This document shows positions 13,501 through 23,191 of a stretch of DNA of 64,000 nt, one piece after another. The DNA is from Panicum virgatum (taxonomy: Eukaryota; Streptophyta; Magnoliopsida; Poales; Poaceae): assembly GCF_016808335.1 (NCBI RefSeq), contig NC_053144.1, positions 70,417,400-70,481,399 of the forward strand, written 5' to 3'. Positions within the stretch are counted from its first letter, which is position 1, and every line of letters begins with the position of its first letter. The position numbers were made by a program, and so were the translations under genes. A model generated the notes under the pieces. The model was not told the DNA's origin. It worked only from the letters and a program-made list of their open reading frames with translations, and searched no databases.

Positions 13501-16500
13501 GCAGTGACAGAAAGGCAAGACCCGTCACCAACCATGATGGAAGAAGGACAAGAGGGGTGTGGGGGTCGGACAGAAAAGAGGATACCGTCATGTGGGGTGG
13601 GGTGGAAGAAGGCACCCAAGTCGGCGATTCACTCGGTGCTGACCGGCGGTGTATGCCCCAAGGCGCTGAAGGACTGCGCCAGGGTGGGGTGGAAGGAGGC
13701 ACCCGAGTCAGCGATCCACTCGGTGCTGACCGGCGGTGTCCGCCCCATGGCGCTGAAGGACTGCGCCAGGGTGGGGTGGAAGGGGGCACCCGAGTCGGCG
13801 ATCCACTCGGTGCTGATCGGCGGTGTCCACCCCATGGCGCTGAAGGACTGCGCCAGTGCGACCTGGTCCCACCCCCCAGGCCAGGTCGGCTGCTGGTTGG
13901 GTGGAGCGGGCGGGGTCCAGGACGGCGCGAACAGGGGAGCAGCAGTGGCGAGCATAGCCGCCGGCTGGGGCTGAAGACGAGCCCCCCCCCCCCCCGGACC
14001 CTGAAACGGCCACACCAGGATGCGCCCTAGCCATGGGGCGCTGAAAGATGGCCAGGACGTACCTCCAAGGCCAGGAGCATGAGTGGGAGCCGGAGTCCCC
14101 CGAGCACTACCAGCACGTCCCCTCCACCGACGACGCCCTCGGCCTCCAGATCCAGAGGGCGGAGCCTGGTGGGAGGACGAAGCGTCGTGCTCGATGAAGG
14201 GGACGACGGGCGGGATAAGGAAGTAGGGCTTCTCTGCGGTGACCCGACGAGTGAGAGCGTCGGGCGCAGAGCCGCGCTCCCAAGCGAGGGCAGCCGCGCG
14301 GGCCCGCTCCTGAGCCGCCGAAGCCTCAGACTTGGCGGCGAGGAGGGCCGCGGCGAGAGCATCGTCGGCCGTAGCAACTCCGGCGGCGATCGGCGGCGGC
14401 GAACGGCGCGTCCACGGGGGGCATACCGAACGCAGGCACGGGCGCCGCAGGCGCGGGCACGGGCACCACGGGCGTCCGCGCGGCGGCATCTTGCGCGGCG
14501 TGCGCCCGCGCGAGCTTGGCCTCTACGAGCTTGGCCTCGGGGTCCCGGATGGCGGCCGCGATGCGGGCAGCGGCGGCGCCCCCGGCCGGAGCGGGCTCGA
14601 GGACGGCCAGGGCGGCGGTCGGAGCACGCCAGGCCGAGATGGCAGCTGCGGCGGCAGTGCCCTCGGGGCGCGCGGCGCGCGCGCGCGTCGGCCGCAGCGC
14701 CCGCGGCATGCACAGCACGTGGTGCAGCGCCCGCGGCATGCACGCGGCGGCCGTAGCGCCCGCGGCGGCCACAAGCGCGGTGGCGTTGCCCACGACGGCG
14801 GCCACGTCCGCGGCGGCGGCGGCCTCTCCGCCGGTGCCCGGGGCGGCAGGGGCCGTGGCGCCAGCCCCTGCAGCAGGCGGAGGAGGGGCGCCACCCGCAA
14901 GAGGGGGGCCGCAGGAGGAGCGCCACCCGCAGCCTCTGCAATAGCGGCCAAAGCGACGGCGGGAGAAGCGAGAGGCGGCGGCGCACCGGCCCAGGCGACT
15001 GCAAGCGGCGGCGGCCGCGCACCGGCCCAGGTGGGAGAAGCGGGAAGCGGCGGCGGCGCACCGGACCCGGCGGCGGCGGACGCGCGCCGGCCCCGGCGGC
15101 GCCCAGAAGCGGGCCGCGGGCGGCCCAGGCAGAGGAGAGGGAAGCCGGGTCCGGCGGCGCCCAGGCCCAGATCCAGAGCACCCGCGCCCAGAGCAGAGGA
15201 GGGAGCGCCAGACGCACCCGCGCCCAGAGCAGAGGAGGGAGCGGCAGCCGCGGCGCCCAGAGCAGAGGAGAGGGGAGGGAAGGAGGAGAGGGGAGGTGGT
15301 GCCGGTGGCCGGCGGCCGGCCATGGTGCCGGCGGCGGCGGCGGCTAGAGTGAGGGTGGGAGAGGAAGAAGAAGGCCTAATACCATGTAAGATAGAGAATA
15401 GGAGAGAATAATGGCTTGTATTCCTCCAAACCCTAGAAGGGTGGGATATATAGATCCTATACATGGGCCTCTAGAAGGGCCTCTATACATGGTGTCCAAC
15501 AATTGGATCCCAGTTGCAATTAAAAATAATAAAAATGCATTTAAGTGGTTAATTTGGAACTATAAACGTATGTGGTATGGCGATGCTTTGGTGGTGGAGT
15601 GCGCAAGGGAGAAACAAACAAAAGAGCAGATTGAGAAGATGAACAGATGGGGTAGCGAGACGCTGCACGTGGACTGCCCTTGTCGCCGGCGGCAAGGTGC
15701 GCCAGGGCGACTGAGGAACAGACCCAGTCCGGGATTCTATTCCTTCGATGAAAATCTCCTAGATACAAACTAGGCTACCTTTATGGAGTAGGTGCCACGA
15801 ACCAAATCTCCAAACCACTATATCTCCAACTCCTAACAATCGTATCTATAATAAAGGGAAGAATCCCACTTCCTAACTACTACTGCGCCTGATTTGCTGC
15901 AGCCGTCTGGACTCTTTGCTGTTGACCTGCTTTTGATCTCCTTCTGTAAACCCGGCCAACAAAGGAGTCCGTAACAGTATGTTGTGATTCTTATGCACTT
16001 CCATCTCTATCCTAGCCGAACTTGATTGGGACTAAAAGCTATTGTTGCAATTACTAGATAGTTTAGGTACAGCCTAGTGAAAAAGGTCAGGATGCTCATA
16101 TTTTTCCATTCAATTCTTTGAGAAGTATAGGAAATTACAGACTGGAAGAGACTCAAACCTGATATCTGGATCCTTCAAAGACGTAATGATCTGAGCCTGG
16201 TGCCTTTTGATGATGTCCTGCACATCTGTTACTAGCAGCATCCTAGTCATGTTTTCCTGCGAAGATAGATAAATTACTGTCTCAATATAATTTTCCACTT
16301 TCACAGCTTCATGTGGATGCAAGACTGCCAATAAAAGGTATAAATCAAGTGTTAAAAAAAAGGCATGCAATTACCAGACCAAGATACCGAATATTTGGTT
16401 CCCGGACTGCAATAAACTTCCCAAGAAGAGCCACACACTGTGACATCATCTCCTTTTCAGCATCCAGATGCATGACCTGTAAGGAAATGCAATACATGCA

Positions 16501-19500
16501 GACTTTGTTAAAGAAAGTAAGACACCAGGCTAACAATTTTAAATTGGTAAAGCGAAGCATAAACTTCTGCAGAAAGAAAAATGCAAGACCAAATTGCTAG
16601 AAATATATATAATTAGCTGTTCAGAAAGTCAGTATAGACTCACCAGAGCAAGAGCTTCAAAGAGAACAGCATGTGAGGCATTGTTCTTGTTAACATTTTT
16701 AACAACATCAGTGCCCATCAAAATACGCTGTAAAACCTAAAGAATGACAAGAATATCATTATAGTTCACAAATGTTTGTACAGGTGAGTACAACTGTTAA
16801 AAGTAAAGTGTTGTACCTCAAACAAAGCTCGTCTTGCATTGGGATCTTCAATGGTAGGGAAGTACTGAAGAGCTCTCATTGTCTTAACCTGTGAAGATAA
16901 AATTTTATTCTTAGTTGAAGGCGAGGACCATTTCCATCTATACACACAGCAGGTATACATATTTTCCTTCAAGGCTTCAACACACAAATGAAGAAGTAAC
17001 CAGTGCGTGTAAATTCAAATTCGTAAAGGAAATATCTCTACAATTTCAAACGTTGTGTGTTTCTGCCTGATGGACTATGGATAAAAGCCCCCACCCCTCC
17101 CACTATAACACCTGGGTTTTATGGTCGGGTTGGCTAGGTGGGGCGCGCTAACATGGTACCAGAGCCGAGGTCCCGGGTTCGAACCCACCCGGCCACGCAT
17201 TTCCGCTGCGCGATTTCCCCTATGCCTCTCGTGTGCTGAGACCTGCTGCGGGCTACGCCGGGCACTAGAACCTGCTGCGGGCTACGCCGGGCTCGCACGC
17301 CGTAGGGGGAATGATGGACTATGGATAAAAGCCCCCACCCCTCCCACCATAACACCTGGGTTTTATGGTCGGGTTGGCTAGGTGGGGCGCGCTAACACTG
17401 CCAATGCCGTGCACAGCCTAAAACTACCCTTCAGAACAAGGTTCTATCTCCAATGAAAAAAAGGAATAGGCATTCTAACAATAGCAACTCCACCTGTTTA
17501 GTTTCAGTAGTAATTACTAGCAGCTGTTTACTTTTTATACACAGTACAGAATATGTGACGTGGATTTCAGACTTGTAAACCTCTAAAGCGTAGCCTTACA
17601 TCACAACTTGTCTAAGTAGCTTCAGTGTTACAAACTTGTAGCAACCATTAAAGTATACCATGACTAGTCACTTTTGTTGCTATTTACATATCTCCGCTCA
17701 CAGATTCACTGTTCTTATTGGTAAAGCATAATAGAAGGTAACGGTTCAATGTCCACTAGTTAAAAACAGATTTGGTCTAATTTTACTGATAAATCAAACT
17801 GGATGAAGGAATGACGGCACGAGAAAGTAAAGTACCTGAAGCCAAGGAGATGGGATTCCGTAGTAAGTGTATTCCTGTGGAATATCTTGATTTCTTGCTA
17901 ACCTCTCCAGTATTCTTACACATTTTGGAAGGCAATTCCAATATGCTTCAGCATTGTTGGATACTAATGAAACAAAAAGGCTCATAACAGATGTCAGCAC
18001 ACCTAGGTCGCGCTCATCTAGAAGTTGTGCCATTCGATCAGCCCTGATATGCAGAATCCAATTAGCATATTATACTAGGTAGAGTATAATATAACACTTC
18101 TATATTCTATAATATTAGTACCAGCCATCAATATTCACAACATCAGGATTCTTCCTATAAAGCCGCAGAAGGCATAGAGCAGCCTTCTTTCTGACAACAG
18201 GACGGCAGCTACTTGAAATCTGACAACATAAGATGTCTCATTAATAGAATCATTCACAAAACAGTGAAAGAGGAACAGAAGCAATAGAACATCCACTCAC
18301 AAGAAGTTTCTGGACATCTGGGGCTAGTGACTCAGAAAATTCTTTCCCACCAGTGTTACCTACCTGAAACATATTTTAGTAAAAGATATAAATGGACACA
18401 AAATGGTACTAATTGTGCAGGAGAATCAAGTCCAGCATATAAACGTCAAATGTGGTAGCTACTGGCTAAAAGGCGTGCAACGTGCTAATTCATGGAAAGG
18501 CTCACGGCCTGGTGGCCGGCGTAACAATAATGACATTTGTCCATATGCCACCGCCTGTTTACTTAGATCACCGTATATAACCAACGCATGCAAAGAAAAG
18601 GGCCAACTCGTAAAATAATTATGAAGTTGAAGCCATTAAATTACAACAAAAAGGTAATAAACTAAAGGCGTTCAAATTGCAGAAATGAAATCAGTAAAGT
18701 AGAAGCCTTAAAAGCATGCTCTACAATTTCGGCGTACTTGCAGGCTTGGGTTGCTTATTTTTCCTAATGATGGCGACACCAATTTGATGTGCTGAACGCC
18801 TTGAGACACAAGTGCTATTTCTAGATCAAATTCGCTCCTTCTGTTTTTAAATATGACATTTAAACTAATTAGCTTGTCCTAAAAAGTGTATATTTAAAAA
18901 GGGAATAATGTGTTTCTGCCCCTACTTCAAACCTCAATGGTGATTTTACCCTTTATTTTTAAACTTTGTGATTTTGCCCTCATCATTTTCAAACGAAGCT
19001 GCCGTTTACCCCTGGTCAACGCGTTTTTGCCCCTATTTTGACCGTTTTCTTAGTTGATTTTGCCCTTGTTTTGTGAAGACTAAGGGTAAAATCACAAAGT
19101 TTCAAAAATGAGGGCAAAATCACCATTTTGGTTCAAAACAGGGGTAGAAACGCTTTTGCCCCATTTAAAAAATGGAGGGTGTATTCGATAGTTTAAAAGG
19201 GAAGCTAGGACCAAGCCTGCAGAAAAATTAGAGTAAGATAAGACAGGATGGCATACCATTGTCAATGCTAAGCACTGGAAAGTCTCATTTCGTCCAATTA
19301 TGTCATTCCGTACTGTATTTATTACCATCCTTAGGAAATCATTATTCTCATTCAGTAAGCAAGATGTCACGATATAGCCAACCTGCAGCATGTGTCAAAG
19401 ATAGCAATCAAGAAACAGCTAAAACAAATATTTTGAGAAAGAATGCTATGACTAACGATATCATGTTTTACCTGCTTCTCAGGATACTTTGGTGCAGATA

Positions 19501-21113
19501 TCAAAGAAACAGTTTCCGTATGCCCAAAATCAACATCGTAACCCAGCATATATATGTAAAGCATTTTCCACACGTACTTTTTCTTCTCATATGGTGATAA
19601 GCCCTGCAAGGTAAGGAAACACAGTGATTTATAGCACGGTTGCAAATTTTTATCAATGATTTGGGGTTTCCAGGCAATTAGGGGGAGGGTTGCAAGCCTA
19701 CAACAGCATGTTTTAACACCATTACTCCCAGGGAAAGCAAGGTCCTTGGTGATTGAAGTTTTATCTTGAATGGAGATGTTATCTTTGGCATTCTACACTA
19801 GGTTAACAGGAACTGCCTACTATGGTCCATATAACATTTGGTGCATTGAGGGAAAAACAAGCGTGTTGTCAACTTGTCATAGACAGGAACACTAGTTATT
19901 GGATTTGTCTGTCTTTCCATATGCGGCAGTCTGCGTAAGCTGATGAGATTGACATCCCAACATGAATCAGGTTGTTTAGCAGATGCGGTGCTATTTTAGT
20001 TTAGTATAGAACTCCCTAATGCAGATCCATGCATATGAGCACATCTATACATGGCAAGTCTATCAGCAGTTTCATTTCATATGTCTAACATCATGGCAAG
20101 TCTATCGGCAGTTTGATTTCATATGCCTTAAAATCATATCTTGTCCAGAAACACATGCTGTTACATCATATCAAAAGTCACAACAATCATTTGCATTCTG
20201 TAATCATGCTGTTACAATACATATCTCTCTTTTGGTTATAGACAATATAACTTGTCAAATTTCAACCAAAATTATTCGCAAAAATGCTGCTAATGTAATG
20301 TTTTACAAACAGCTTCGTAATTAAACATGTAACTACAAACATGTTGCTCAAAGGAGCAGACAGGAGACCTCAGAGATATGAATGAAAAATATTCATCCCA
20401 ACATAAGCAGAAGATTTAGCTAGTTGCATGAAACTGTAAATGGAGAGGTAGCTCAAAGCGCACTGGCAAACCCTAGATCCCAGTAGCCTAACTTCCAAGA
20501 GAATCCCAAAGTACCAGGTGCGGTGTGAGTTAATTATTGAGCAGTTGGAAACCGTTTCCAATAAATACGAACTGAACCAGAGGCTGAAATGGTTGAAAAC
20601 CGACCCCTAAATCATTCAAAATGGTCGGACTCCTTGACAGACTGTTGCAATTAGTCACAGTTAAGACTTGAGACAATAGACAGCAATGCTCACGCGACCA
20701 AAAGATATAGTTCAACGAAGTATAATCCTATCAGACATCGAACAATTTGAAACTAGGATGGCTCAAAACTACACTGCGGAGCTCCCAGTCCCTAACTGAC
20801 TAATGACTACCAAGCGGCAATTCAGCACCACGCAGCTCCTCAATCATCGTCCAGCGGGTTATTTGGAGCAAAATCCTAAGCGCCCGACCCCCCACTCACC
20901 CTCAATTACGCAAATGCATTCGCAGCTAGCAACCAGCATCACACCAAAAACTCTAAGAAAAGGGAGGGGAACAAGCGTGACCTTCTCATTTTTGAACCGC
21001 GTGCGGATGTTGCCCAGCTCCTTGTCGACACGGAGGCGCTCCTGCTCCTTGTTGTGGCAGTTGCGTATGTCGCTGATGAAGACCGAGAGCCCCCGCATCC
21101 CCGAGAGCGCCAT
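1515..21113 (-). CDS. AP-2 complex subunit alpha (clathrin adaptor), C-terminus off window
   Basis: Large alpha-adaptin of the AP-2 clathrin adaptor, which binds PIP2, cargo and clathrin accessory proteins during endocytosis at the plasma membrane. Exons 5' to 3' (plus coordinates): 20982-21113, 19472-19603, 19257-19382, 18301-18363, 18122-18219, 17836-18043, 16817-16888, 16644-16736, 16375-16476, 16159-16256, 4322-4403, 4120-4208, 3162-3267, 3016-3081, 2642-2748, 2453-2557, 2243-2363, 1515-2012. All borders read GT-AG on the minus strand, phases agree and the sum is 2298 bp (766 codons) without a stop. The protein starts [19 protein letters not shown], typical of plant AP-2 alpha. Residues of about 30-590 form the adaptin_N trunk (for example [13 protein letters not shown]), and residues of about 600-766 are hinge with a [13 protein letters not shown] motif. 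The appendage (about 270 residues in relatives) must lie left of position 1. Intron 10 is 11.75 kb because of transposons. Confidence 0.95.
4751..4788. repeat. 38-base poly-C (poly-G on minus strand) tract
   Basis: An uninterrupted run of C directly inside the 3' LTR of Copia copy B, where copy C has a short G-rich polypurine tract (about six G, near 31297-31302). It is followed by a partial duplication of the element's 3' end (4789-4849). The expansion may be real slippage at the polypurine tract or an assembly or base-calling artefact. Confidence 0.9.
5067..9612 (-). pseudogene. Gypsy gag-pol polyprotein, broken
   Basis: Minus-strand order: Gag (about 8890-9612; starts [15 protein letters not shown], with a retrotransposon-gag fold region), a degenerate zinc knuckle (CFNCPEKF...HNKVC, about 8650-8700), aspartic protease (DSGSTHTF, about 8440), RT with [10 protein letters not shown] (about 7540), RNase H (about 6500-7100), the integrase zinc-finger region ([12 protein letters not shown], about 6290), integrase core ([18 protein letters not shown]) and a chromodomain-like end ([19 protein letters not shown], about 5250). 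Gag and protease are in different frames (shift near 8890). There is a stop after the protease (about 8180), a frame change between RNase H and RT, and an in-frame stop inside integrase (about 6086). RT also carries a 138-bp in-frame duplication. Confidence 0.9.
7271..7546 (-). repeat. Two perfect tandem copies of 138 bp within gypsy RT
   Basis: The segment beginning ATGTGGCCCAAATAAGCC at 7271 is repeated at 7409, giving a period of 138 bp (46 codons). The frame is preserved, so the RT palm/thumb segment ILIYSKTW...MAYLGH that follows the FFDD motif occurs twice. I see no differences between the copies. Confidence 0.95.
12850..12995 (-). repeat. 73-bp tandem duplication in Copia B integrase
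   Basis: The block starting GACTTGGCGCGCAAAGG at 12850 recurs at 12923. The period is 73 bp, not a multiple of three, so the duplication frameshifts the integrase core just after its [14 protein letters not shown] segment. Confidence 0.93.
13610..13870 (-). repeat. Three tandem 87-bp units encoding protease motif
   Basis: Units are recognised by CACTCGGTGCTGA at about 13630, 13717 and 13804, period 87 bp (29 codons). On the minus strand each encodes [10 protein letters not shown] preceded by a [13 protein letters not shown] segment. The units differ at several positions, including Ser/Pro/Phe after DSGA, so they have diverged since duplication. Confidence 0.93.
15573..15976 (-). mobile_element. 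Solo LTR (Copia-type), 404 bp
   Basis: The minus strand reads TGTTACGGACTCC...ATACCA, a TG...CA segment flanked by the 5-bp duplication GTATG (15568-15572 and 15977-15981). Length and the A-rich middle resemble Copia LTRs, and no internal region is present. It lies in AP-2 intron 10 and left a single LTR by presumed LTR-LTR recombination. Confidence 0.65.
17068..17397 (+). mobile_element. TRIM/SMART-type miniature LTR retrotransposon, complete
   Basis: A 330-bp element with two 86-bp direct terminal repeats (17068-17153 and 17312-17397; TGATGGACTATGG...GCTAACA) that differ at about one position. TGGTACCAGAGCC begins immediately after the left repeat (17154), a primer-binding site for initiator tRNA-Met, and a purine tract (GTAGGGGGAA) precedes the right repeat. 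The flanks carry the 5-bp duplication CTGCC (17063-17067, 17398-17402). The short internal region includes a tRNA-like GGTTCGAACCC and two copies of a CTGCTGCGGGCTACGCCGGG unit. It has no coding capacity and lies in the AP-2 intron between exons 6 and 7. Confidence 0.92.
18833..19183. mobile_element. Stowaway-like MITE interrupted by another MITE
   Basis: The left end CTCCTTCTGTTTTTAAATATG (from 18835) and the right end ...AAATGGAGGG (to about 19181) form the imperfect inverted repeat typical of grass Stowaway MITEs. The middle is displaced by the 262-bp element at 18901-19162. A clean TA target duplication is not obvious, so outer borders are approximate. It lies in an AP-2 intron between exons 3 and 4. 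Confidence 0.6.
18901..19162. mobile_element. MULE-type MITE with 9-bp target duplication
   Basis: Terminal inverted repeats pair GGGAATAATGTGTTTCTGCC with the reverse complement of the right end (GGGGCAAAAGCGTTTCTACC), and similarity continues inward. Both sides carry the 9-bp direct repeat ATTTAAAAA (18892-18900, 19163-19171), as expected for Mutator-like elements. It has no coding capacity. Confidence 0.8.
20049..20132 (+). repeat. Two imperfect 42-bp tandem units in AP-2 intron 1
   Basis: CATGGCAAGTCTATC followed by a GCAGTTTSATTTCATATG segment occurs twice with a period of about 42 bp. It is intronic and no function is apparent. Confidence 0.7.
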
Positions 21114-22280
21114 CTCCTCGTCCCCCGGCCGTCCCCGCCCCCGACGCCGCCTCTAGAGAACCCCAGATCCGCTTACCGCCGCGCGAGATCTGGGGCCCGG
21201 ATCGGGGGAGTAAAACCCCTCGGGGCGGCGGAATGGATGGGTACCTCCGCGTGTGTAGGCGGTGCGGGGAGGAGGAAGCGGTTTTGATTCGGTCGCCGCG
21301 GTCGTCGGAGGTGGACGGCGGGGAGGTGCGGCTGATCTGCCTGCCTGTCTGCCCCGGCGGTGGTGTGCGTGTGCTGGATTGGGGGGCGCTTTTTCGCTGG
21401 TTTCTGGAAGGTTTATTGCGTCCGCCGAACAAGAGGAAAAAATTTGGCGTGGCTGCTCGGGTTGAAGTTTAAACTCAGGCCATGAGATTTCAGCAGGTTT
21501 GGGGTTGACTTTGATCTTCCGTCCACCAGCGGTTGGCTCCGAGGGTCTACATGCAAACTGTAAACAACAAACATTGCCTAGTTTTGAAAATATATGCTCG
21601 TTTGAGTACCAGCGCACATTTGTTCTTTTCTTTGGTCAAAGTTTGGTGCTGATTCGTTTGAGTGTAATCCTTTGAGTATCAAAGTAGATGTAATTGGTTA
21701 ATCATTTTTTTTCAAATATGTGATAAGGAAATATGTGAACGAGTGGATGCCATACCACTAGCTATATTTTTACAAAATCTACGGCATTTTGAGAGATACT
21801 TACTCTATTTTAAATTTTAAGCATGAGAGAAAAGTACTGCCGCTAGCAACCAGCGAAACTAATATTTAAACCTCTGATGTTTAGACTACATAAATAAGGC
21901 AATGTGATAAAGTCCAAAGTACCACACCAACTGATGTTTCATTGGGTATACACATTATAGGATACAATTCATTAGTATAAAATACGTTAGTTTCATGCAT
22001 CCGTATTATTGTGTTGAGCATGGAGCAAGACTAATTTTGTTGGGCTTGCACCGACCGGACAATTCTTAGTGAAATCTCATTTGTCTGGTGATGATCCATG
22101 TTGAAGTCCCTAGCTCAAACAACTTTTACTTCAATTCTAGGCATGTCCCTTCTATCGTGCAATACAACTTGATTGGGCGACTCATGTCATGACTCCCAAG
22201 GCACCTCAAGCGAAATGTGTACCTCAAATGCCAAACCACATGCACTCATGGGTGATAACAGATCATAGCGCTCTCTCCGT
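21114..22280. other. AP-2 alpha promoter/5' UTR and intergenic DNA
   Basis: The first 300 bp upstream of the AP-2 start are GC-rich, like a grass 5' UTR and core promoter. Beyond about 21450 the sequence is AT-rich and I recognise no gene. I could not place a TATA box or transcription start with confidence. Confidence 0.5.
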
Positions 22281-22606
22281 AATCCAATTTGACTCTTATA
22301 TATTTTTAACTTAAAATTGAATAAAATAAGAGACTGATTCTTTTAAAATCCGACTTTTACATTATCTAGACTAAAATTTAACCTCTTTACCACCGCCATA
22401 TACACATAACCACATGCTCCATCTTAGTCATATTCACTACATCTAACCACTGATTAATTCCAGTGGTACCCCCCTCTGTCACGTGTAGGAATGTTAAAAG
22501 GGCCTTAAAATTTAGCCTAGATAATCTAACAACCGGACCATAAAAAAGACTGGACTATAATCTTATTTAATTTTGAGTTAAAAATATATAAGGATTAAAT
22601 TGGATT
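22281..22606. mobile_element. MITE with about 100-bp terminal inverted repeats
   Basis: The left arm starts AATCCAATTTGACTCTTATA (22281) and pairs with the right arm, which ends ...TTAAATTGGATT at about 22606. The inverted repeat continues through a shared TTATCTAG(A/G)CTAAA segment about 85-100 bp in. The target duplication is unclear, so the superfamily is not assigned. The element is non-coding and lies between the AP-2 promoter and the WDR6 3' end. Confidence 0.75.
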
Positions 22607-23191
22607 GTGAAAAAAACCACTATGGTCACGATCCGTTACCAACCCTGGTCGCACGACACAATCTACGTGCATCAATCAATCGAACGAACACCTCAAGCGC
22701 GCGACAGTAAGCCGGAAAATGCAAAACCGCATGTTGATGACCGTATGCTCTATCTCACGGTACCCTTCAGCACATACACCTTCAACCATTGATGTATAGA
22801 CATGTGGTTGTGATACACGTGGATGTGGCATTCACTGCCACTAATGATGTTTTTGCTTCAGTTTTAAATGCAGACATCGCGAGCAACGGGTGCGCGCGCT
22901 GGCCGGCTTTCGGTTCAGCCGTTTATAATGGGCGCAATGTTACAAACGGCTGTTCTCTACAGAATTGAAATTTGAAACCGATTGGGCTAGAGTCACATTA
23001 TAAGCCAGCCCTAACCAGAACCTGTGAACCAGCAAAAATCCCCTCGCGTTGATTTCTCCGTTCGTTTAAGCCTTGCCAACAAAACTTCCAACCAGAATTC
23101 GTCTCACTAGAGAACTACCATGTACGGATATCCCATGCAAGCACAACGACCCCCTGCAACTATGCGACTTCATAGAATTGCACCATCTTTG
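22607..23191. other. WDR6-like 3' UTR and flank
   Basis: Downstream (minus strand) of the WDR6-like stop codon. It contains the 3' UTR by position, but I could not identify a convincing polyadenylation signal. No other coding signal is seen. Confidence 0.4.

Larger units (their letters stand above)
10120..15380 (-). pseudogene. Copia copy B polyprotein, broken
   Basis: Minus-strand Gag (about 14030-15350, GC-rich, alanine-rich), a protease zone with DSGA repeats (about 13610-13880), integrase (about 12450-13400; [25 protein letters not shown]), RT (about 11000-11800; [25 protein letters not shown]) and RNase H (about 10270-10870; [14 protein letters not shown]). Compared with copy C the Gag core is missing. 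The integrase frame is broken by a 73-bp tandem duplication (12850-12995), the protease motif is triplicated, and stops interrupt RT (for example near 10976 and 10901). Gag N-terminal sequence has the very high GC content of this family. Confidence 0.88.
4636..15501 (-). mobile_element. Ty1-copia retrotransposon with short LTRs (copy B), split by gypsy
   Basis: Full-length minus-strand Copia element flanked by the 5-bp target duplication ATTGG (4631-4635 and 15502-15506). The 3' LTR is 4636-4750 and the 5' LTR 15385-15501, about 115 bp each, TG...CA. A primer-binding site complementary to initiator-tRNA-Met type primers (TGGTATTAGG on the minus strand) adjoins the 5' LTR at about 15375-15384. 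The polypurine tract appears as a 38-base C run at 4751-4788. A Reina-like gypsy element (4850-10096) lies just inside the 3' end. Order on the minus strand: gag, protease, integrase, RT, RNase H. It is in the same orientation as the AP-2 gene. Frameshifts, stops and internal tandem duplications make it inactive. Confidence 0.93.
4404..16158 (-). other. AP-2 alpha intron 10, swollen by nested transposons
   Basis: The intron joins exon 10 (ending ...GAT ATC AG) to exon 11 (C ATT AGA CGG) and restores the Asp-Ile-Ser-Ile-Arg-Arg frame. About 90 percent of its length is transposon: Copia copy B (4636-15501) with a gypsy element inside it, and a 404-bp solo LTR (15573-15976). Only about 230 bp at the 3' end and 250 bp at the 5' end look like original intron. 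Confidence 0.9.

Noticed and set aside
13610..13870. CRISPR-like regular repeats
   Set aside because: Directly adjacent 87-bp coding units without spacers, in a plant retrotransposon.
17154..17200. tRNA-like sequence with GGTTCGAACCC
   Set aside because: It is the primer-binding site and adjoining region of the TRIM; no complete cloverleaf or acceptor stem.
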